DNA of 38,002 bases from an uncultured Schlesneria sp. (GTDB taxonomy: Bacteria; Planctomycetota; Planctomycetia; Planctomycetales; Planctomycetaceae): contig CAILLA010000165.1 in assembly GCA_903834925.1 (NCBI GenBank), positions 1 to 38,002 of the forward strand, read 5' to 3'. Positions 7,100-16,396 of this stretch are shown piece after piece. The position numbers and the translations under genes were made by a program. The notes under the pieces were generated by a model that searched no databases, had not been told where the DNA came from, and was given only the letters and a program-made list of their open reading frames with translations. Positions within the stretch are counted from its first letter, which is position 1. The number at the start of each line of letters is the position of its first letter.

Positions 7100-9691
7100 A
7101 TGCTGATGAAGTCGTTACTCTCCGTAGTCGGGACCATGGTACTGTTGGCTCTTGCAGTCGGACTAAGTGCCGCCAGGCAAGCAACCACTGCGGGTGACAA
7201 ACCTGTAGAGATCGCTGTGCTGACAGAAGCCACTTGGGATCGATTTTTACACGAGGGTAAAGAGGTCGATGCCATCTACGGTGACGTCGTTTTGCAAAAC
7301 GGCTACGTCTCTGCGGTGATTGCTCAGCCACTGGCGACGCGACACGCCAATATGACCGTTCGCGATGTGGCGGGTGCGATCATTGATTTCACCGTGTTAT
7401 CGTTGCCAAATGACCAGCTTGCTGTCTTTTATCCGGGAAAGAAAACGTTTCCGTACCGGACCCTGACGGCGCTGGATCACAATGGCAACAATCTTTCGAC
7501 GGAAGCACCGATTGCATCGCAGAAATCCGTTGCTGTTGCAGTCAAAGCCGATGGAAGTGACGAACGTCCCGAAGCTGTTGTGGTCTACGAATTGAGTCCG
7601 GCCGATCGATTCTTGACCGTGACGACCACATTTACAAACCGTACATCGCAAGCACAGTCGATCACACTGGAAGACGATTTGCGAGCCGACGGCGGCAAGG
7701 AAGAAATGTCCCGTACTCCCAACGGAACAGTCGATCGGTTTTGGCTTGAAGACCGTTACTGGGCTCAAGCGTATGGCCTTGATGCCGAAGGATACAAACT
7801 GCAGCTGACCAGCGACGCGAAGGTCACATCGATTCGCTATGAAAACAGCGAAGGCTCATCAAAGATCACGTTGGAACCGGGCAAGTCGTATCAGCTGAAG
7901 CGTCGTTTCTATCCTGGAGCGAATCTTGTCGCCGTGAATGCGATTGCGGAGAACCTGGCCCCATCGAAGTCGACGGAAGTGTCAATTGCGCTCAGAAACA
8001 AAAAACATCGAGCACTTCCTAAAACCTTGATCGAAATAAAAAAAGCGGGGATATCTTATGGAACCGTGCGCACGGATGCCGAAGGAACGGCTTTGGTCGT
8101 ACTTCCGAACGAAAATTTAACCGCCGATGTTTATGCGTACGGGAGAAAGATTGCCACGAACCTCGCAGTACCAATCAGTCTTGGCCCACAAGTGCTGACG
8201 GTCGATTTTGATCCTGGAGTTGTCTCGGGAACGATCACGGACGGCGACGGTCGCTTAATTCCCTGCAAAGTCGAATTCAAGCCGCTGGATAACGATTCCA
8301 AGTTGGACTTTGGGCCTGAGACCGCCGAATTCTCGGTTCGAAATCTCGTCTATACCGCCAGCGGGAAATTTCACCGAACAATTCCGCCGGGCAAATACGC
8401 TGTGACGATCAGCCATGGCCCCGAGTTCGACGCCGTCTTTACCGAAGTCACCGTTCCTCCCGGTGAAACGATACCGCTTATCGCAAAATTGATTCGGACT
8501 GTCGAAACACCTGGTTGGGTCAGCAGCGACTTTCACAGCCACAGCAGTCCGTCCGGCGACAACACGTCAAGTCAGCTTGGCCGAGTCCTGAATCTGGCGG
8601 CGGAACAAATCGAGTTCGCTCCTTGTACCGAACATAACCGGGTCAGCACGTATCAACCGCACATCGACCGATTGGGTCTCCGATCACAGATGGCGACCGT
8701 GTCAGGGATTGAAATGACGGGTATCCCCCTCCCTTTAAACCATCAAAATGCATTCCCGATGAAACTGACTCCCCGAACGCAAGACGGTGGAGGTCCCGTC
8801 GCTGGACCTGACCTGGAAACACAGATCGAGCGATTGGCTCTGCATGACGACCGAAGCGAAAAGTTAATTCAGGTCAATCATCCCGATATCGGCTGGATGT
8901 TTTACGACAAAGACGGGGATGGCAAACCGGACAGCGGTTTCGAACGAGCATTTCCATTTATGGACGTTATTGAAATTCATCCGATCGACCGAGTGCTGAA
9001 TCTCGGCCCGTTCACCGAGCTTGACGGAAAGCAATACCACAACACGATCTTCAACTGGCTGCAACTGCTGAACCAGGGTTTTCGGATTTATGGCGTTGTA
9101 AACACCGACGCGCACTACAACTACCACGGATCGGGGTGGCTGAGGAATTGGATCCAGTCGTCGACGGATGACCCAGCCAAGATTGATGCGATGGAAATGG
9201 TGCGTGCCGCCGAGCGTGGCCGATTAGTCATGTCGAACGGCCCCTACCTTGAAGTCACCGCTCAGGAATCAGGCAAATCCGAAGTTCACGTCGCGGGACA
9301 AGATCTGAAAGCAATGTCTGGCAAGGTCTCGCTGAAGGTCCGTGTACAATGTCCGAACTGGCTGGACATCAATCGCGTCTTCGTGCTGGTCAACGGGCGT
9401 ATTCACGAACCGCACAATTACTCACGAGAAAAAACACCGGACGCCTTTCGAGGCGGGGTCGTGAAATTCGATCGAACGCTTGATCTTGAATTGAAATCGG
9501 ACGCACACATCATCGTCGCCACAGGTAATTCGGCGGGAAACCTCGTCTCGATCTACGGATCGGAATATGGCAAGTCACAACCCGCCGCGATGACGAATCC
9601 GATTTTCGTGGACATCAACGGTGACGGATTCCAACCAAACAAGGACACCCTCGACGCACCGTTGCCGACGAAATTTCCGTTGAGTCGATGA
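7100..9691 (+). CDS. Secreted CehA/McbA-type PHP-domain metallohydrolase with carboxypeptidase-regulatory-like domain
   Basis: The 863-residue protein opens with a signal peptide (about 1-25, LLSVVGTMVLLALAVGLSA). The first half is beta-rich and includes a CarboxypepD-regulatory-like fold (about 375-470, FDPGVVSGTITDGDG). The PHP metallohydrolase domain follows: DFHSHSS at 477-483, TEHN around 510-513, NHPDIGWMF, and NTDAHYNYHGSG around 669-680. The His/Asp/Glu residues are those expected to bind a metal cluster. CehA-type enzymes hydrolyse carbamate or phosphoester bonds; the substrate here is unknown. It stands alone, without an obvious operon partner. Confidence 0.85.
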   Translation: MLMKSLLSVVGTMVLLALAVGLSAARQATTAGDKPVEIAVLTEATWDRFLHEGKEVDAIYGDVVLQNGYVSAVIAQPLATRHANMTVRDVAGAIIDFTVLSLPNDQLAVFYPGKKTFPYRTLTALDHNGNNLSTEAPIASQKSVAVAVKADGSDERPEAVVVYELSPADRFLTVTTTFTNRTSQAQSITLEDDLRADGGKEEMSRTPNGTVDRFWLEDRYWAQAYGLDAEGYKLQLTSDAKVTSIRYENSEGSSKITLEPGKSYQLKRRFYPGANLVAVNAIAENLAPSKSTEVSIALRNKKHRALPKTLIEIKKAGISYGTVRTDAEGTALVVLPNENLTADVYAYGRKIATNLAVPISLGPQVLTVDFDPGVVSGTITDGDGRLIPCKVEFKPLDNDSKLDFGPETAEFSVRNLVYTASGKFHRTIPPGKYAVTISHGPEFDAVFTEVTVPPGETIPLIAKLIRTVETPGWVSSDFHSHSSPSGDNTSSQLGRVLNLAAEQIEFAPCTEHNRVSTYQPHIDRLGLRSQMATVSGIEMTGIPLPLNHQNAFPMKLTPRTQDGGGPVAGPDLETQIERLALHDDRSEKLIQVNHPDIGWMFYDKDGDGKPDSGFERAFPFMDVIEIHPIDRVLNLGPFTELDGKQYHNTIFNWLQLLNQGFRIYGVVNTDAHYNYHGSGWLRNWIQSSTDDPAKIDAMEMVRAAERGRLVMSNGPYLEVTAQESGKSEVHVAGQDLKAMSGKVSLKVRVQCPNWLDINRVFVLVNGRIHEPHNYSREKTPDAFRGGVVKFDRTLDLELKSDAHIIVATGNSAGNLVSIYGSEYGKSQPAAMTNPIFVDINGDGFQPNKDTLDAPLPTKFPLSR

Positions 9692-9756
9692 GTCGGCACT
9701 CAAAACAACGATCATTTTGAACCGATTGATGTTACGGACGTGCGAACTGGTCGTGG

Positions 9757-10407
9757 CTATGTGAACGCCAACAATACGTGGATCACAAATAGTGGTTTCC
9801 CGTTCGCACTGTTATGAGACGTGCAACAGCAAGGTGCGGAATTCAATGTTGTTTCCCAATTTTCGTTGGCGACGATGCGAAACCTTGCCAAGTCGCTGGA
9901 TAAGCCATTCGCTATTTGCTTGGACCAATGAGCTCGTGTTTTGTCTTGAATATAACCCAACATTCCCGCGTCGCCATGCGTTGTCGGGTAATGCCCGTCA
10001 AGGAATGCTCCGAGTCCCTCTTGGCCTAGATAACCGCCGACAGAGGTCCCACGACCGAGTCGCTTTGCTTCAAAACCGAGTCGTGGCCGTGGTCCGCGTC
10101 GGTGGCACTCGATCTCGATATCCATTCTGGGCCGATGCTTGCCTCGTTTTCCATGCACGTTTTGTTGGATCTGCTCATGAACTTCGTATCGATCAACCCA
10201 ATCAGGAGACGATGGATCTTGCGCAACAGATTTCATTTCCCGGACCAACTCGCCTGTGATGTCGTCCTCGTCAGCCGAAGCAAGCGACCTCGAATTCAAT
10301 CGCCCGTAACCCAACCAAATCAGGTCCACTGCATGCCGACGAAGTTGTTCGGCATAAACGTGATGCATCGATTCCGCCTCGGTCGAACCGGGGGTGTTGG
10401 AACTCAT
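9757..10407 (-). CDS. PD-(D/E)XK-like putative nuclease partner of the adjacent DNA methylase
   Basis: The 216-residue protein carries RPRMDIEIECHRRG, a spacer and LGFEAKRL. The order D96 ... E113-x-K115 fits a PD-(D/E)XK nuclease core, the fold of many restriction endonucleases. Its ATG shares a base with the TAA of the methylase gene (TAATG), which indicates translational coupling. I infer that it supplies cleavage or a DNA-binding function to a restriction-modification unit. No close named family is recognised, and the C-terminal 35 residues are low in recognisable structure. Confidence 0.55.
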   Translation of the reverse strand: MSSNTPGSTEAESMHHVYAEQLRRHAVDLIWLGYGRLNSRSLASADEDDITGELVREMKSVAQDPSSPDWVDRYEVHEQIQQNVHGKRGKHRPRMDIEIECHRRGPRPRLGFEAKRLGRGTSVGGYLGQEGLGAFLDGHYPTTHGDAGMLGYIQDKTRAHWSKQIANGLSSDLARFRIVANENWETTLNSAPCCCTSHNSANGKPLFVIHVLLAFT

Positions 10408-13400
10408 TATACACCACCCACGGATAGCGTTTCGGCGATGATGTCATCAGCATCGAGAACGGCTTGGCGGCGCGTCCAATGAAGGAGTTGCAGCGGTTTG
10501 AATTGATAAAGAACACTTTTCGCTGGATCATAGACCTTCAAATTTCGATCGAAATAAATCCACTGACTGTGCTTTGCACGAAGTCTGTCTCGAATGGTTT
10601 TCAGGTTGCGAGACGCAGGATCGTCAGCCTTAAAAACGACCGGTTCGATGGGGATCAGCGATCTAACCAGCGTCACGGACAGCATTGCGTGTCGATCGTC
10701 GGCCAAAATCTCTAATTTATGACTCAGCCCACGTCCTTCCGTAAGAAAGCCGTCAAGACACTCGCGCAGCGCAATCAGGTAACGTTGCCGCTCGTCCGGG
10801 GTCACCGTTCGCATCACTTCGCTGGTCACTTTGCCTTTGTTCAAATCTAAACTGAATTGAATGAAATCTTCGACAAGCCAACGTTCGACTTTGCGAAGCC
10901 TGAGAATATCGAAGACGCGATTGTTTAATTCGGTGATTAGAGGCGAGATTGGATGTGTTGCCCCGAAGGCGAATTCAGATTCTACAATGTTCCCGTTGGT
11001 TTTATCAGCCAACGCCTTTTGGAGAGCGCACCATTCATTCAATTCTCCTGAAGACAAGTCACTGAGTGGGATGGGTAGTTCTCGTAGCGAAGTTACTTCA
11101 CCACGACTGGCATCCACTCCCCATTGTTTAGATCGGAAGAACTGGTCATATCGACAAAAGTCAGAACTTAAATATAGACTTAATGCACGCAAAATCTCAG
11201 ACTTGTCCGACGGCCCGGCGATACCGATATTTGGTGCCGGTGTTGCAAGAAAAACGTCCGAAAAAACTGCGAATCGTCGTGCTGCATCAACGGAAATGAG
11301 CGGCGGCCTGCATACACGAATCGTTGTCGCCTCCTCGCCCTTTGGAAGGTTGGCGTCACGAGCCGAAATAAGTTCAGTCGAATTCGGCGGAAACGCATAG
11401 ATATGCCGAAGTCCGCGCAGAGGCCCAGTTAGGAGCCGCTTCTTTCCGACGAGTTCCTTGCAATGCAATAGCCCTTTACTGTAAGTCTTCTCACCGCTTC
11501 TGATTCGTGGACCTTCATTATGGAATAGCCCGTTTGACTCCGCAAAACTCTCGAGACTATCAAAACTATTTGTAAGTCGTTGAAGCAACTTCCTGTCGCG
11601 CGATGTTCCCCACATGGCGATTTTCCATGTCAGAGAATCGCCTTGAATCGCAGAAGCTTGTTCGATTTCCCGAACTTCAGCCCCGCTTACAATAATGTTC
11701 CATGTGTCGAGGCGATGATTGGGTTTCTGCGGCCGGTTGGCGACCTGTTCGGCAACAAACGGGGCAAAAGTCAGAATCATATGATCTTGGTCCGGCGTCG
11801 CGTTCTCGAAGAAAACGACAGATGCAGGCCGTTCACTTCGTCCAGCGAATAAGACGTATGCTAAGTTTGCGAAGTTGGCGAGACACCAGACACGGCGTTC
11901 GGAGAAAAATCGTTTACGAAACGTCGTTCCTTCCTTCTTGAACCATGTCATCGCCAATACGACGAGGCTACAAATGCCATCCTTGACTAGATGTTCCCCG
12001 GTTTTCCATAAAAACGCTTCTGCAATTTGGTTACCGCTAGTCGGATGAGTCTTCTTATGTGTCAACATCCATTGATGTGCGAAAAAGTGCTCATGATCGG
12101 GCGCGGGTATCTTCTTAACTTCGGACCAAGGTGGGTTGCCAACAATCCAGTCGAACTTTCGTTCGGAAAGCAATTTATGGGCGGGTCCTGATTGATCAAA
12201 AAAATCCCCTTGGACGATATTCTGATCCCGCAACGAAGGTAGCTTGAAATTCGTGTGTTCCAAATCGGGAGGTTCAATGTAATCGAGCAGAGTCATAATC
12301 AGGCTGAGTTCCGCAACGCGGCAGGCGTCTTCGTCACGATCGATACCAAATATGTGCTCGGTCAACAAATCTCGAAGTTCCACCGCTCGCAATTTCGGAC
12401 CTGGGATGCTCAGTCGACGTTCAATCAGCCTTCGATAGCACTGCACCAGGAACGCACCTGATCCGCATGCTGGATCGAGTACGGTCATGCCGGGGGTTAA
12501 TGGTTGCCGACGGTCCATTTCCGAAAGCACGTAATCGGCTAAGGCGAGTGGCGTGTAATAGGCACCAAGCATTTTACCGCGTGAGCTTCCGCCGTCTGGC
12601 TTAATATCGTGCAGAAATTGCTCGTAGACACACGAAAGTGTTTCGATCGGAATGTGTGAAAAATCATAGGACGAAAAAAGGCTCAACTGAATCTCGTTCA
12701 TCCCAATCGGCGATTCGCCGGCAAAAACACGTGCAACAAGTTTCAACTGTTCCGCAGTGATTTTTGCGACAGCTTCTTCACCCAGTGAAAAAACGGAACC
12801 ATTTAACCAGTCCTGGAGTTCGTCATTGACTCGATGAAAGGCTTTTAGGGTTGCGTTGCGGGAAAAGAGGTGGTCGGGATTGATCTCCCATTTAGTCAAT
12901 TTTTTGTCGGAAAGAATTCCACGATGACGCAGATAATTCAAATAGACAAACTTGCCAATCAGACCGTGTGATGCCGCTCGGTCCATTCCCACCTGTGTTT
13001 GGAGCCGCTGATCTAACGTTTTAAGATCTCGAAGCAGTGTCTCGCTGACTCGTTTGGAAGGATCAGCCGCATGTGCCCATTGCTTCCACAAAGTACCATC
13101 GTCGATCGACTCAGCACGAAATGCGGCCAATTTTTCTAGCAGGTCCGCAGTCCCTTTGACCACATTTAAGAGTGACTCGTCCTGTTGACCATTGAAGGAA
13201 AACCCAGCATAAACACGGACTGTCGACGGCGATTCGACAATCAAAAACGGCGTTTGGTTTTGGTTCCAAACGATTTGATGAACACGACGTGCAGCAGCTT
13301 CTGATCCTACACTTACTAAGTAGACAATCGGGACGGCTGGAGAATGCGGTTCACGTTGAAGAACGTATGCACCATCGAAACGAGTTTGGCCTGAATCCGA

Positions 13401-13535
13401 AGGCATCGATTCACATTTTGTCGCCGCGCGCCGAAGTGCAAACACCAACTCATTGGCTGGCAATCGGTTAAGTTGCTCAGGGCCAATAAATGTCTCCGAA
13501 TCGGAATATCCAAGTTTCTCACGTATTGACGACAT
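10407..13535 (-). CDS. Large N6-adenine DNA methyltransferase, Eco57I/type IIG-like
   Basis: The 1042-residue protein has an N-terminal region of unclear function (1-280; an FLIVESPSTVRVYAGF strand pair is reminiscent of nuclease folds). A helical segment leads into GAYYTPLALADYVL, SAM-binding motif I DPACGSGAF at 354-362, and catalytic motif IV GNPPW ending at 470. The second half (about 600-900) should hold target recognition (LPIPLSDLSSGELNEW). Such proteins methylate adenine and often also cut DNA. It is coupled through TAATG to a PD-(D/E)XK-like gene. A defence role is likely but the exact system type is not recognised. Confidence 0.85.
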   Translation of the reverse strand: MSSIREKLGYSDSETFIGPEQLNRLPANELVFALRRAATKCESMPSDSGQTRFDGAYVLQREPHSPAVPIVYLVSVGSEAAARRVHQIVWNQNQTPFLIVESPSTVRVYAGFSFNGQQDESLLNVVKGTADLLEKLAAFRAESIDDGTLWKQWAHAADPSKRVSETLLRDLKTLDQRLQTQVGMDRAASHGLIGKFVYLNYLRHRGILSDKKLTKWEINPDHLFSRNATLKAFHRVNDELQDWLNGSVFSLGEEAVAKITAEQLKLVARVFAGESPIGMNEIQLSLFSSYDFSHIPIETLSCVYEQFLHDIKPDGGSSRGKMLGAYYTPLALADYVLSEMDRRQPLTPGMTVLDPACGSGAFLVQCYRRLIERRLSIPGPKLRAVELRDLLTEHIFGIDRDEDACRVAELSLIMTLLDYIEPPDLEHTNFKLPSLRDQNIVQGDFFDQSGPAHKLLSERKFDWIVGNPPWSEVKKIPAPDHEHFFAHQWMLTHKKTHPTSGNQIAEAFLWKTGEHLVKDGICSLVVLAMTWFKKEGTTFRKRFFSERRVWCLANFANLAYVLFAGRSERPASVVFFENATPDQDHMILTFAPFVAEQVANRPQKPNHRLDTWNIIVSGAEVREIEQASAIQGDSLTWKIAMWGTSRDRKLLQRLTNSFDSLESFAESNGLFHNEGPRIRSGEKTYSKGLLHCKELVGKKRLLTGPLRGLRHIYAFPPNSTELISARDANLPKGEEATTIRVCRPPLISVDAARRFAVFSDVFLATPAPNIGIAGPSDKSEILRALSLYLSSDFCRYDQFFRSKQWGVDASRGEVTSLRELPIPLSDLSSGELNEWCALQKALADKTNGNIVESEFAFGATHPISPLITELNNRVFDILRLRKVERWLVEDFIQFSLDLNKGKVTSEVMRTVTPDERQRYLIALRECLDGFLTEGRGLSHKLEILADDRHAMLSVTLVRSLIPIEPVVFKADDPASRNLKTIRDRLRAKHSQWIYFDRNLKVYDPAKSVLYQFKPLQLLHWTRRQAVLDADDIIAETLSVGGV

Positions 13536-13796
13536 CGCCGATTAACCGATCCTGATCCGTTGGACGGGAAACGAACAAGTGCGGAGTTTAGCAAACCTCT
13601 GAATTCCTCAGAATTTGCCCCTATATTACGATTCTGTTTCCCTTAAAACAATGAGGACTTGCTCTTGGCGACAACTGTAACGAAACTGGTTGAAAAGTAG
13701 GAGGAAAGAACTCGCTGAATGGAAATTGCTGGAATTGACGCATAAAAGCCAAAAAAAGAGTGAACCGAAACGGAATCAGCTTCGGCTGACTGGCAA

Positions 13797-14354
13797 ATGG
13801 ACGTCGAACCACAAAAAACTCGCGATGCATGGCTGGCTCTGAGATGTCAACTCGGGGAGCCACTGGCGTTTCGTGAGCTGGTCGCTGAGTTCGAACGGCC
13901 GTTGGCGTATTTTGTAACGAAGATGATCGGCGATCAGGATGCCGCCTGGGATGTGCTTCAACTCGTCTGGATTCGTGCATTTCGGCAGATCAAGCGATTG
14001 CAGAATCCTGAGCAGCTACGCGCATGGCTGTATGGCATCGCGCATGGACTGGCTGTTGATCATCTGCGGAAGCGGGATTCTCTTCGACGAATCGAACGTG
14101 AATACGCTGAAGAACATCCTGAGGAAACGGATTACCAAGCAACTTTTAGCACCGAAGAAATCGCGGCGGTTCATCAGGCTCTTGATCAATTAGATCTGAG
14201 ACTGCGGGAAGTCCTGACGTTGTATTTCATCGAAGATTTGTCGATTGCCGAAGTGGCCGGAATCGTTGGTGTTCCCGAGGGAACCGTTAAGTCGCGGTTG
14301 TATCACGCACGCCAGGCGCTGCGTGAACAACTGAAAGGTATGAACCATGAGTGA
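13797..14354 (+). CDS. ECF-type RNA polymerase sigma factor
   Basis: The 185-residue protein has sigma region 2 (FRELVAEFERPLAYFVTKMI, then DVLQLVWIRAFRQI and AWLYGIAHGLAVDHLRK, about 22-100) and region 4 (REVLTLYFIEDLSIAEVAGI, then VGVPEGTVKSRLYHARQALR, about 130-180). There is no region 3, so it belongs to the extracytoplasmic-function class. The following gene overlaps it by 8 bp and encodes a small membrane protein in the position usually held by an anti-sigma factor or a sigma-operon partner. Confidence 0.93.
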   Translation: MDVEPQKTRDAWLALRCQLGEPLAFRELVAEFERPLAYFVTKMIGDQDAAWDVLQLVWIRAFRQIKRLQNPEQLRAWLYGIAHGLAVDHLRKRDSLRRIEREYAEEHPEETDYQATFSTEEIAAVHQALDQLDLRLREVLTLYFIEDLSIAEVAGIVGVPEGTVKSRLYHARQALREQLKGMNHE

Positions 14355-14763
14355 ATCGCCAAACAAGATTCGCGAGCAATTACTGGCTCAGAATGAGCCG
14401 ACTCGCGAACGGCGTCTCAAGTATGAAAAGGAGAACCAAGCAATGTTGAATCAACTCGAAGTCGGATTCCGTCGAGAAAAGTGGGGCACGGGAATTCTCT
14501 GGATTTACGCGACGCTTTTTATGACAGCCGCGTTGGTGGTTACGGGTTATCGAAATCAGGTCCAGCCAGAGATTTCGATACTGGCGTTTGGATTTACCCT
14601 ATTGATTGCAGGTGCAGTGGAACTCATCAAACATTTCATCAATCGCAGTCGTGTCGAAGTTTTGAAAGAATTAAAAGCCATGCAGATGCAGGTTTTCGAG
14701 CTGAAATCGCATTTGCCGGAACACTCCCGGCTGAACCGTGGCGATGAACAGCGGAAGGATTGA
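14347..14763 (+). CDS. Small two-helix membrane protein, partner of the ECF sigma factor
   Basis: The 138-residue protein has a charged N-terminus (1-45), two membrane helices (about 50-68, WIYATLFMTAALVVTGY; about 78-95, ISILAFGFTLLIAGAVELI) and a charged, probably coiled tail (LKELKAMQMQVFELKSHL). It begins 8 bp inside the sigma gene, so the two are co-translated. Similar short proteins often follow planctomycete sigma genes. An anti-sigma role is inference; no zinc-binding anti-sigma motif (HxxxCxxC) is present. Confidence 0.75.
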   Translation: MSESPNKIREQLLAQNEPTRERRLKYEKENQAMLNQLEVGFRREKWGTGILWIYATLFMTAALVVTGYRNQVQPEISILAFGFTLLIAGAVELIKHFINRSRVEVLKELKAMQMQVFELKSHLPEHSRLNRGDEQRKD

Positions 14764-14792
14764 GCGCACGCGTTCTTGAAAAAGGCAGTCTC

Positions 14793-14990
14793 CCCCAAGC
14801 ACCGTCGCTTGGGCTTCAGCCCGAGCAATCCACACTCACGCCAGCCCGACGCGCCAGCGAGGGATCTTCTGTTTCGATTCCCCAGGCGAGCCGGGCGGTG
14901 TCAACCCCCGGATGCTTTGGCCTGTATCTCATTTAATACCCCCAAGCAGCAAAATCCCCGTAGATTAGGCTTCAGCCCGAGCCTAATTCA
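14793..14990. repeat. Dispersed GC-rich hairpin repeats in a non-coding stretch
   Basis: The 14764-15496 stretch has no convincing gene. It holds two copies of a GGCTTCAGCCCGAGC-like element. The second forms a hairpin with arms ATTAGGCT (14964-14971) and AGCCTAAT (14980-14987). Between them lies CCAGCCCGACGCGCCAGCGA, a motif I recognise as common between planctomycete genes. The rest of the stretch up to the first tRNA shows nothing I can name. Confidence 0.55.
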
Positions 14991-15496
14991 GCAAGTACAA
15001 CACAACACGGGTAACAATTTTCTATCGATAATTAGTCCCGGTATTTGAATATGTCCCGGTGGGACCGCAAGCCATTAGTCGGTCAGTTGAGCGAACGCGG
15101 CACCACCGGATATGGCGACCGAAATTGTCTTGAATCCTGAGGGATTCCAGAACATGATGGTTGGACGGTGTCGTCTCAAAGAATGCTGAAATCTCCTAAA
15201 CCCGCAATCAACACCGGGACCCCAGGAACACGGCTTTGCCGCCGACAAACGAAAAACGTGACTCGGTATCTCTTATCCTTCCGCCTTCATCCTTCGTTTA
15301 TCGTCGCAGTCCGTCCCGAAGAAACAAAAAAACAGTGTCCCCGGTGTGTTCCGCTTAGGGTTTGTTGTCGCTATTTATTCGGCTCCGATGGAGATCAACG
15401 CATTTAATCCAAAGAGACGCTGGCGGTGGTCGAACTCAATGGATGCGGATTTGCAGGCCACCGCCGCGCTGTGTGACAACAGCGTCATTTATCCAG

Positions 15497-15567
15497 TGCC
15501 CTTGCCAGGAGTTGAACCTGGTCTACGACCTTCGCAGGGTCGCGTGCATCCACCACACTCCAAAGAC
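15497..15567 (-). tRNA. tRNA-Arg (anticodon GCG)
   Basis: The 71-nt cloverleaf has acceptor GTCTTTG paired with CAAGGGC (G-U pairs included), D stem GTGT/GCAC, anticodon stem CGACC/GGTCG with loop CTGCGAA, and T stem CCAGG/CCTGG with loop TTCAACT. The discriminator is A and no CCA is encoded. Bacteria normally read CGN codons with ICG (gene anticodon ACG), so a GCG anticodon is unusual. It is the last gene of the leftward array. Confidence 0.8.
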
Positions 15568-15637
15568 AAACTTATGTTCCCCTTCCAACGCGAGAACGAC
15601 ATTCGATCACAAATCATTCGTCATCGCGCGTGAAAAA

Positions 15638-16222
15638 TCATTCATCCAGTTCCACGGTCCAGTACGCCTCGCTGAGGAACTTGGACCAGCTTTCAATCCG
15701 AACATCGTGCCGAGCGTAGAGTGGCTTCCACGTCGGTCGAACCGGCGTCTTCCGTAGCGGCATGTGTGCTTCGGTCGGCGTGCGGTCAGCCTTTCGCATG
15801 TTGCACTCCAGGCAAGCCAAGACGCAGTTCTCCCATGTGCTCGTACCACTGCGCGATCGCGGTTGTACGTGGTCGAGCGTCAATTCTTCGCTTCCCGGCT
15901 GCCCTCCACAGTACTGACAAGTGTATCTGTCACGCTTGTAGATGTTCCGGCGACTGAATGTGACTGCGTTCGTGGGAACCCGGTCATACTCGGTCAACGT
16001 GATCACCTCTGGCACTCGAATTCGAAACGTCACCGATTGCACGAACAGTTCATCGTCTTGTGGGATCAGCTTCGACCAATCGGCCCAGGTGTACTGCTGG
16101 AAGTCGGCTGGATCGACAATCCGCGCCCGTTCTGAAGCCACTAGCGTCAGTGAACGTGCCACCGTTGCCACGCCCACTGGTTGCCAGTTCCGATTCAGAA
16201 CAAGCGTTTGTCGACTCAACAT
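15638..16222 (-). CDS. HNH endonuclease embedded in the tRNA array
   Basis: The 194-residue protein is read from the ATG at 16222, which has AAGGAG upstream; the longer frame would run through tRNA-His. The N-terminus (LSRQTLVLNRNWQPVGVATV) is the usual lead-in of planctomycete and actinobacterial HNH proteins. The HNH core is CQYCGG, LTLDHVQPRSRSG, WENCVLACLECN (two CxxC pairs, His and Asn). HNH enzymes nick or cut DNA and often spread with mobile loci. Its position between tRNA-Arg and tRNA-His, on the same strand, suggests a role in mobility or upkeep of the array. Confidence 0.88.
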   Translation of the reverse strand: MLSRQTLVLNRNWQPVGVATVARSLTLVASERARIVDPADFQQYTWADWSKLIPQDDELFVQSVTFRIRVPEVITLTEYDRVPTNAVTFSRRNIYKRDRYTCQYCGGQPGSEELTLDHVQPRSRSGTSTWENCVLACLECNMRKADRTPTEAHMPLRKTPVRPTWKPLYARHDVRIESWSKFLSEAYWTVELDE

Positions 16223-16251
16223 TGCCACCACGATCTTCTCCTTTTCAATAG

Positions 16252-16345
16252 GGTGTTCGAACGGGATCGAACCCGGGCACCGCCCTTTGGGTGGTCGCTT
16301 CGGCTTCACAGGCCGACATGCAGAAACCACTACACCACGAACACC
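16252..16345 (-). tRNA. tRNA-His (GTG) with an extra hairpin before the T arm
   Basis: The acceptor GTGTTCG/CGAACAC is perfect, with an extra 5' G opposite discriminator C, the hallmark of tRNA-His. The anticodon stem is TCGGC/GCCGA with loop CTGTGAA. At 94 nt it is about 20 nt too long: the variable region contains a hairpin (16274-16298). T loop TTCGATC is present, but its stem (CCGGG/CCGTT) pairs only at two positions. Either the T stem is broken or the hairpin must be removed for folding. Anticodon identity is firm; function is uncertain. Confidence 0.75.
16274..16298. repeat. tRNA-inserted hairpin element, copy 1 (in tRNA-His)
   Basis: On the + strand this reads CGGGCACCGCC, a short loop and GGTGGTCGC, forming a stem ACCGCCC/GGGTGGT. 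The same frame with a different loop recurs in two further tRNA genes (17793-17818, 18851-18875). Here it lies between the anticodon arm and T arm. Confidence 0.7.
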
Positions 16346-16351
16346 AAATTG

Positions 16352-16377
16352 GGAGGCGCAGTTTTCACTGCGCCTCC
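16352..16377. terminator. Perfect hairpin between the 266-residue gene and tRNA-His
   Basis: Arms GGAGGCGCAGT and ACTGCGCCTCC are perfectly paired around a 4-base loop, 19 bp past the stop of the 266-residue gene. On the - strand only a short CCCAATTT follows, so it is a weak terminator at best. Processing of a tRNA-mRNA transcript is an alternative. Confidence 0.5.
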
Positions 16378-16396
16378 GCGAACAACGGACCGGTTT

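Noticed and set aside
13621-13980. 119-codon open frame on the - strand upstream of the methylase
   Set aside because: It overlaps the start of the sigma factor gene antisense and shows no coding features.
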